Shown: piece by piece, positions 60,039 to 64,000 of the stretch
Numbering within the stretch: position 1 is the stretch's first letter
Layout: every line of letters begins with the position of its first letter
DNA from: Elusimicrobiota bacterium
GTDB lineage: Bacteria > Elusimicrobiota > Elusimicrobia > FEN-1173
Assembly: GCA_016788905.1 (NCBI GenBank)
Contig: JAEURZ010000006.1
Location: 1-64,000, forward strand
DNA length: 64,000 nucleotides
Reading direction: 5' to 3'
The notes under the pieces: generated by a model
The model's input: only the letters and a program-made list of their open reading frames with translations
Told to the model about the DNA's origin: nothing
The model's database searches: none
Program-made: the position numbers and the translations under genes

Positions 60039-61742
60039 CTATCGATTTTTGGGAATGGTTTGAAGGGTAAAGGGATTGAACCTGTTTTTAGCAAAAATGT
60101 ACCAAGCGGCGGTGGACGTGAACCCGCGATCCTGGCGAACCCAGTCCAGCCCCCCTTCCTTGTTCGGGGCGTAGGGGATTGCGCGCGTCGTTTGCCCCTT
60201 TATTTTTCGATCAATCAAGAGCGCGTCCAATTGATTGGAGTAAAAGTTCGCCCGATCTTCCTTCCCAGAGACATAATAGGCGCACGCCATTTGACCCACC
60301 CCATCGGCCCATATGTTTTGGACGTCTGTCCGCGCGCTATGAAAAAAACCCATCACGCGCCGGCCGTTGACGCGCAGCGTTTTCCGATACCGGAAATCGC
60401 TTTCAGGAATGCCCAGGGCGTTGGCGTAGGAGGATCCCAAGGCGAGAACTTGCCAGGAGTACAGATCCAGGGGAAGGCGGCTCCCCACCAAGACCGAATG
60501 GAGCCATGTACGGATGTCTCGGGGGATTGTTTTTTCTCCAACGAGTTTCAAGGCCGCGTAGCAATCCAGGTTTCCTTCCGGATGTCCAGAGGATTCATGC
60601 AAGGCTGTGTCGCTCCGACGCCACCCGTGGCGGATATACCCGCCTGGGGAGGCGGGCTGGTAAAAAGAAACCAAAAGGTCCCGCAAGAGGTTTTTGAGCG
60701 TGGCGTATCGATCGGGGCCATAGCGTTGCCCGTAGTAGTGGGCCGCGATGAGAAGCCAGGCCATATCCCCCATCCACCGATCCGACCCGTGCGGCGCGAG
60801 AAAGGCAGATCCTTCCGCGGAATCCTTGAGGTACATGTCCTGATAAAACCCACGGGGTTCGCCCTTCACAAAAAAGTTTTGTCGGCTTGCGTCCAGGTTC
60901 AATTCATCCGTGGCCCTCGAATAAAAATCAAGAATACGGGCCGCCCTGTCTCGGTCGTCCTTTAAAATAAAAACGATGGCGGCCAGGGCGTTGTTAAACG
61001 TTTGGGCGCGGTTGTCTTCCATGGAAGATAACAATTGTTGCTCAAAGGAACCGGTGTCTTGAATGGTTTTGAGCCATTCGTAGACAAGGGGGTCTTCCGG
61101 GAGGGCTCTTTTGTCTCGTCGGGCAGTGAACCCGAACCCTTTTTTGTTGCGGGCCGGATCTAATCGTGGCCCATCCGGAATTGGGGTGGCCATCATCCCA
61201 GGACGTCCGGGGCCAATCTCATCCATAGAGAGAGTTCCCACTTCGGCGGTTCCCGCCACGGCCAAGGAAAGGCGAATGGGACGATTTAAATCCCCATCTC
61301 CTCCCCACCCATATTCAAAACTTTCAGGGTAAAGGACAACGGGTTCCCATTTGGACGAATACTGGGTGAGGGGATATCGACAAAGAAAGACGGATCCATC
61401 CTGATCCTGTATTTTGACTTCTAACGTTGCTCCCGAATCGGCGCGGAAAAGAAAAGTGAGGGGCCGCCCCTCGAAATCGGTTTCGTCCCAATCACGCGAA
61501 ATTTGGACCCACCGATGGCCGGGTCCCTGAAGCGTAAAATTCAAATCCAGGCGAACCCCATCAATGCCTTTTGTTGGCTGGAGGGTGAGAGAACTTTCAT
61601 TATCGGTTTCAATGGTCCATAGGGTGGGGCTGTCCCAATCGGATCCTCCGGCATGGAGGGTTCGAACATCGAACCCGAACATGGAAATAAGGAGGATGAC
61701 CCCCCAAGAAACAGGACTCAAGATATTTAGTGGAGAACCCAT
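60039..61742 (-). CDS. Exported protein with CBM-like and alpha-toroid domains
   Basis: The 567-residue protein has an N-terminal hydrophobic signal (about residues 10-30). A beta-sandwich-like region (residues 45-185, with FTLQGPGHRWVQISRDWDETDF and LTFLFRADSGATLEVKIQDQDG) resembles carbohydrate-binding or CIA30 modules. An alpha-helical C-terminal domain (residues 215-560; MGDMAWLLIAAHYYG, SGHPEGNLDCYAALKLVG, NIWADGVGQMACAYY) resembles (alpha/alpha)6 glycosidase-type toroids. Catalytic residues cannot be named; a glycan-active role is inferred. Confidence 0.5.
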   Translation of the reverse strand: MGSPLNILSPVSWGVILLISMFGFDVRTLHAGGSDWDSPTLWTIETDNESSLTLQPTKGIDGVRLDLNFTLQGPGHRWVQISRDWDETDFEGRPLTFLFRADSGATLEVKIQDQDGSVFLCRYPLTQYSSKWEPVVLYPESFEYGWGGDGDLNRPIRLSLAVAGTAEVGTLSMDEIGPGRPGMMATPIPDGPRLDPARNKKGFGFTARRDKRALPEDPLVYEWLKTIQDTGSFEQQLLSSMEDNRAQTFNNALAAIVFILKDDRDRAARILDFYSRATDELNLDASRQNFFVKGEPRGFYQDMYLKDSAEGSAFLAPHGSDRWMGDMAWLLIAAHYYGQRYGPDRYATLKNLLRDLLVSFYQPASPGGYIRHGWRRSDTALHESSGHPEGNLDCYAALKLVGEKTIPRDIRTWLHSVLVGSRLPLDLYSWQVLALGSSYANALGIPESDFRYRKTLRVNGRRVMGFFHSARTDVQNIWADGVGQMACAYYVSGKEDRANFYSNQLDALLIDRKIKGQTTRAIPYAPNKEGGLDWVRQDRGFTSTAAWYIFAKNRFNPFTLQTIPKNR

Positions 61743-61879
61743 AGCCGTGATGCTACATTTGAGTTAGGGAAATTGCCAGTTTTTTCATTTTGATCCGCAA
61801 GACCCGTCTCCTGTTCAGAGGTTGGATGTGCTAAACTCTTTCAGCCGCGAACAAGTGAACGCGAGCCTCGGAGGATCTC

Positions 61880-62374
61880 ATGAAAAGATCGTTTTTATAC
61901 AGTGCGTTGATGGCGGTGATCATTGGGGCTGGCGTTCACGCGGAGGAAGGGAAGAAGTGCCCCATGACAGGAGATTGCGAGACTCAAAAGGCCCAGAGGG
62001 TTGAGGCTCGGGTGGCCGAATTAAAAAAAGAATTGGGTTTGAGCGCGGAGCAAGAAACCAAAGTGAAGGCTACTTTGGAAGCCGCTATGACAAAGAAATG
62101 CGCCATCAATGAAGAATCCAGCGAAAAAGTCAGTGCCATAAAGGAATCGACATCCGCTGAGTTGAAAGGGATTTTGACCCCGGATCAACAGACCAAGTTC
62201 GATGCCATGTCCAAACCTTGCTGTGTTTTAGCGGGCCAAAAAGGACATACCTGCCCCTTGGTGGACAAGAAGGCTCCTTGTTGCGCAAAGGCGGGAGAGA
62301 AAGGGCACAAATGTCCAGTGAAAGAAAAGGCCGCCGCGTGTTGCCCCCACTTGGGAGAAAAGACAAAGAAATAG
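61880..62374 (+). CDS. Cys-rich exported protein with CC-GxKGHxCP repeats
   Basis: The 164-residue protein has a signal peptide (LYSALMAVIIGAGVHA) and a helical region with an ELGLSAEQETKVKATLEAAM and ILTPDQQTKFDAMSK pattern, like Spy/LTxxQ periplasmic proteins. A Cys-rich tail repeats CC(V/A)xAGxKGHxCP twice and ends with a third partial copy (ACCPHLGEK). Clusters of Cys and His suggest metal binding, perhaps copper or zinc. The GGAGG site precedes the ATG. A terminator follows at 62402. Confidence 0.65.
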   Translation: MKRSFLYSALMAVIIGAGVHAEEGKKCPMTGDCETQKAQRVEARVAELKKELGLSAEQETKVKATLEAAMTKKCAINEESSEKVSAIKESTSAELKGILTPDQQTKFDAMSKPCCVLAGQKGHTCPLVDKKAPCCAKAGEKGHKCPVKEKAAACCPHLGEKTKK

Positions 62375-62401
62375 TTTTATTCCTTGTAGGATGTTTTAAT
62401 C

Positions 62402-62440
62402 CCCCCGCTTCGGGATACGTCCCGTGGCGGGGGTTTTTTT
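62402..62440 (+). terminator. Intrinsic terminator before dnaE
   Basis: CCCCCGC (62402-62408) pairs with GCGGGGG (62427-62433) and is followed by T7 (62434-62440). It ends the Cys-rich gene just ahead of the dnaE promoter. Confidence 0.9.
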
Positions 62441-62460
62441 AGGGGGATCAAGGAAAATAG

Positions 62461-62466
62461 TATAAT
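62461..62466 (+). promoter_or_regulatory. -10 element ahead of dnaE
   Basis: A perfect TATAAT lies only 12 bases before the dnaE ATG, so the mRNA would have a leader of a few bases at most. No good -35 box lies 16-18 bases upstream. Confidence 0.5.
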
Positions 62467-62477
62467 GGCCCTTCCCC

Positions 62478-64000
62478 ATGACCCCTGAATTCGTTCACCT
62501 TCATAATCATACCGAGTATAGTCTTTTGGATGGGGCGACCCGCCTCACGGACGAAAAAGGCAATCCTTCCGAGTTCATTAAATCCATGGCCGCGGCAAAA
62601 TACCCAGCGCTGGCCATCACGGATCACGGTAATCTTTTCGGGGCCATCGAGTTTTACTCCGTTTGTACCGATGTGGGAATTAAGCCCATCATTGGCATGG
62701 AATCCTACATCGCACCGAATTCACGCTTGGACCGGCACGGCAGTCCTTCGGAAGCCTCCAACCACCTGACCCTCCTGGCGATGAATGAAACCGGGTATAA
62801 AAATCTCATGAAACTTTCCTCCCGGTCTTTCCTGGAGGGCTACTACTACAAGCCTCGGATCGATAAGGAAATTTTGGCTCAACACGCGGAAGGGCTGGTG
62901 GGACTTTCCGGGTGTTTAAAGGGGGAGGTCCCGAGCGCCCTTTTGGCGGATCGACCGGAAAAGGCCGAAAAGGCGCTGGACGCCTACCGACAAATTTTCG
63001 GGAAAGAGAACTTTTTTATCGAACTCATGGACCACGGTCTTGCCGACCAAAAAAAGGTGTTCCCTCGGTTGGTGGAGTTGGCTAAAAAGTTTGACGCTCC
63101 CCTGGTGGCCACCAACGATTGCCATTATTTCCGGAAAGAGGACAACCAGGCCCACGATGTTTTGCTCTGTATTGGGACCGGGAAAACCCTCGACGACCCG
63201 AAACGGCTTCGTTACGCGGCGCCGGAGTTTTATTACAAGTCGTCCGCCGAGATGTTGCAGGTGTTCGGGGAAGTTCCCCAGGCACTGAAAAATACCCTGG
63301 CCATCGCGGAACGGGCCCATTTGGAAATGAAATTCAATCAGATCCTCCTTCCTCGCTATGACGTGCCCGTGGGCGATTCCCCGGAGAGCTATTTGGAAAA
63401 GCTCTGTCTGGAAGGCCTCAAAAAACGAATGGGTCACATCCGGCCCGACTACAAGACGCGGCTGGATTACGAACTGGGCATTATTCGCAAAATGGGGTTT
63501 GCCACCTACTTCCTGATCGTCTGGGATTTTATCCGCTACGCCCGCACCCAGGGTATCCCCGTGGGGCCGGGCCGTGGGTCGGGCGCGGGGGCGTTAACGG
63601 CGTACGCGTTGTCTATTACGAACATCGACCCCATTACAAACGGTCTCCTCTTCGAGCGGTTCTTGAACCCTGAACGGCGCTCCATGCCGGATTTGGACAT
63701 TGACTTCTCCGATGACGGTCGTGAAAAAGTCATTGCCTATGTCCGCCAAAAATATGGGGAAGCCTGTGTGGCCCAAATTATTACCTTCGGTTCCATGTTG
63801 GCACGTTCGGTGGTGCGGGACGTGGGGCGCGTGTTGGGGATCCCTTTACCGGAAGTCGATCGGGTGTGCCGCTTGATCCCGAAGGAATTGGGAACCACCC
63901 TTCACAGCGCACTGGGCGCTGTGACGGAGTTGCAGCAACTGACGAAAACAGATCCCCAAGTGAAACGGCTCTTGGACCTGGCCCAACGATTGGAGGGGCT
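62478..64000 (+). CDS. dnaE: DNA polymerase III alpha subunit (5' part)
   Basis: The first 507 codons of the replicative polymerase are present; the gene continues past the window edge. The N-terminal PHP domain has LHNHTEYSLLDGA and TDHGNLFG. The C-family palm begins near 350 with GLKKRMGHIRPDYKTRLDYE, GPGRGSGAGALTAYAL and the catalytic Asp pair in PDLDIDFSDDGREKVI. Length and motifs fit DnaE1 rather than PolC. No frameshift is seen in the visible part. Confidence 0.95.
   Translation, partial: MTPEFVHLHNHTEYSLLDGATRLTDEKGNPSEFIKSMAAAKYPALAITDHGNLFGAIEFYSVCTDVGIKPIIGMESYIAPNSRLDRHGSPSEASNHLTLLAMNETGYKNLMKLSSRSFLEGYYYKPRIDKEILAQHAEGLVGLSGCLKGEVPSALLADRPEKAEKALDAYRQIFGKENFFIELMDHGLADQKKVFPRLVELAKKFDAPLVATNDCHYFRKEDNQAHDVLLCIGTGKTLDDPKRLRYAAPEFYYKSSAEMLQVFGEVPQALKNTLAIAERAHLEMKFNQILLPRYDVPVGDSPESYLEKLCLEGLKKRMGHIRPDYKTRLDYELGIIRKMGFATYFLIVWDFIRYARTQGIPVGPGRGSGAGALTAYALSITNIDPITNGLLFERFLNPERRSMPDLDIDFSDDGREKVIAYVRQKYGEACVAQIITFGSMLARSVVRDVGRVLGIPLPEVDRVCRLIPKELGTTLHSALGAVTELQQLTKTDPQVKRLLDLAQRLEG

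Noticed and set aside
60018-60965. 315-codon plus-strand ORF
   Set aside because: It is antisense to the exported toroid-like protein; no motifs and no ribosome site in context.
1-64000. CRISPR arrays, rRNA genes or a replication origin
   Set aside because: I saw no regularly spaced direct repeats, no rRNA sequence and no cluster of DnaA-box-like sites.

Overview
The window looks like the chromosome of a Gram-negative, respiring bacterium of moderately high GC. It encodes an O-antigen-type sugar cluster, beta-barrel and lipoprotein envelope proteins, an LpoB-like protein, a class A PBP, a cytochrome bc-type complex with multiheme cytochromes c, and heme A/Sco oxidase-assembly genes. The mix would fit a candidate-phylum-like lineage such as Elusimicrobiota, but no rRNA or marker phylogeny is available here, so that placement is a low-confidence guess.

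Layout. 1-1010: frameshifted IS3-family remnant. 1049-8123: surface-polysaccharide operon (GNAT, polysaccharide transferase-like protein, N-acetyl sugar amidotransferase, HisH/HisF paralogues, a collapsed dehydrogenase/aminotransferase remnant, two glycosyltransferase-like genes, one with a G12 tract). 8181-15501: FemAB-like, Alr, glycerate kinase, a 28-residue Lys-rich protein, DsbA-like/MauE redox pair, DegT aminotransferase, M48 protease. 15765-21676: accessory region with three toxin-antitoxin loci in which every toxin frame is broken, and two tandem elements bounded by 5' halves of tRNA-Phe and ending at the intact tRNA-Phe; the second carries a tyrosine recombinase and a truncated ISL3-type transposase. 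22065-25815: minus-strand envelope lipoprotein cluster. 25884-26080: candidate structured RNA with promoter and terminator. 26811-33899: electron-transfer genes (FNR-like, Rieske, cytochrome b, pentaheme and monoheme cytochromes c, CheY-like, FixC, FixX). 33977-35699: VWA lipoprotein and barrel protein. 35781-40585: diheme cytochrome c, CtaA-CtaB fusion, ABC exporter, Sco. 40587-43667: GDPD, QueG, MidA-like. 43628-47518: minus-strand FIST/TPR/Cache/hydrolase operon. 47726-51548: NYN, SfsA, YbaB, mini zinc ribbon, PBP1A. 51667-52293: tRNA-Asn(GUU) split by a group I intron carrying an HNH ORF. 52427-57806: CDGSH protein, BaiN-like flavoprotein, beta-CASP nuclease, membrane pyrophosphatase. 57873-61742: minus-strand outer-membrane genes. 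61880-62374: Cys-rich exported protein. 62478 to the end: dnaE, cut by the window edge.

How the genes work together. The electron-transfer genes form a plausible route from reduced flavoprotein (FixCX) to quinol, through the Rieske/cytochrome b complex to multiheme cytochromes c, and onward to a heme-A oxidase whose assembly genes (ctaA-ctaB, sco) are nearby but whose catalytic subunits are outside the window. The polysaccharide cluster keeps a WbpG/HisH2/HisF2-type amidination set but has lost the adjoining dehydrogenase-to-aminotransferase segment.

The most notable items are the intron-split tRNA-Asn with its endonuclease ORF in loop L1, and the tandem tRNA-Phe-targeting element array with decayed toxins. 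The G12 tract in a glycosyltransferase and the candidate pseudoknotted RNA come next.
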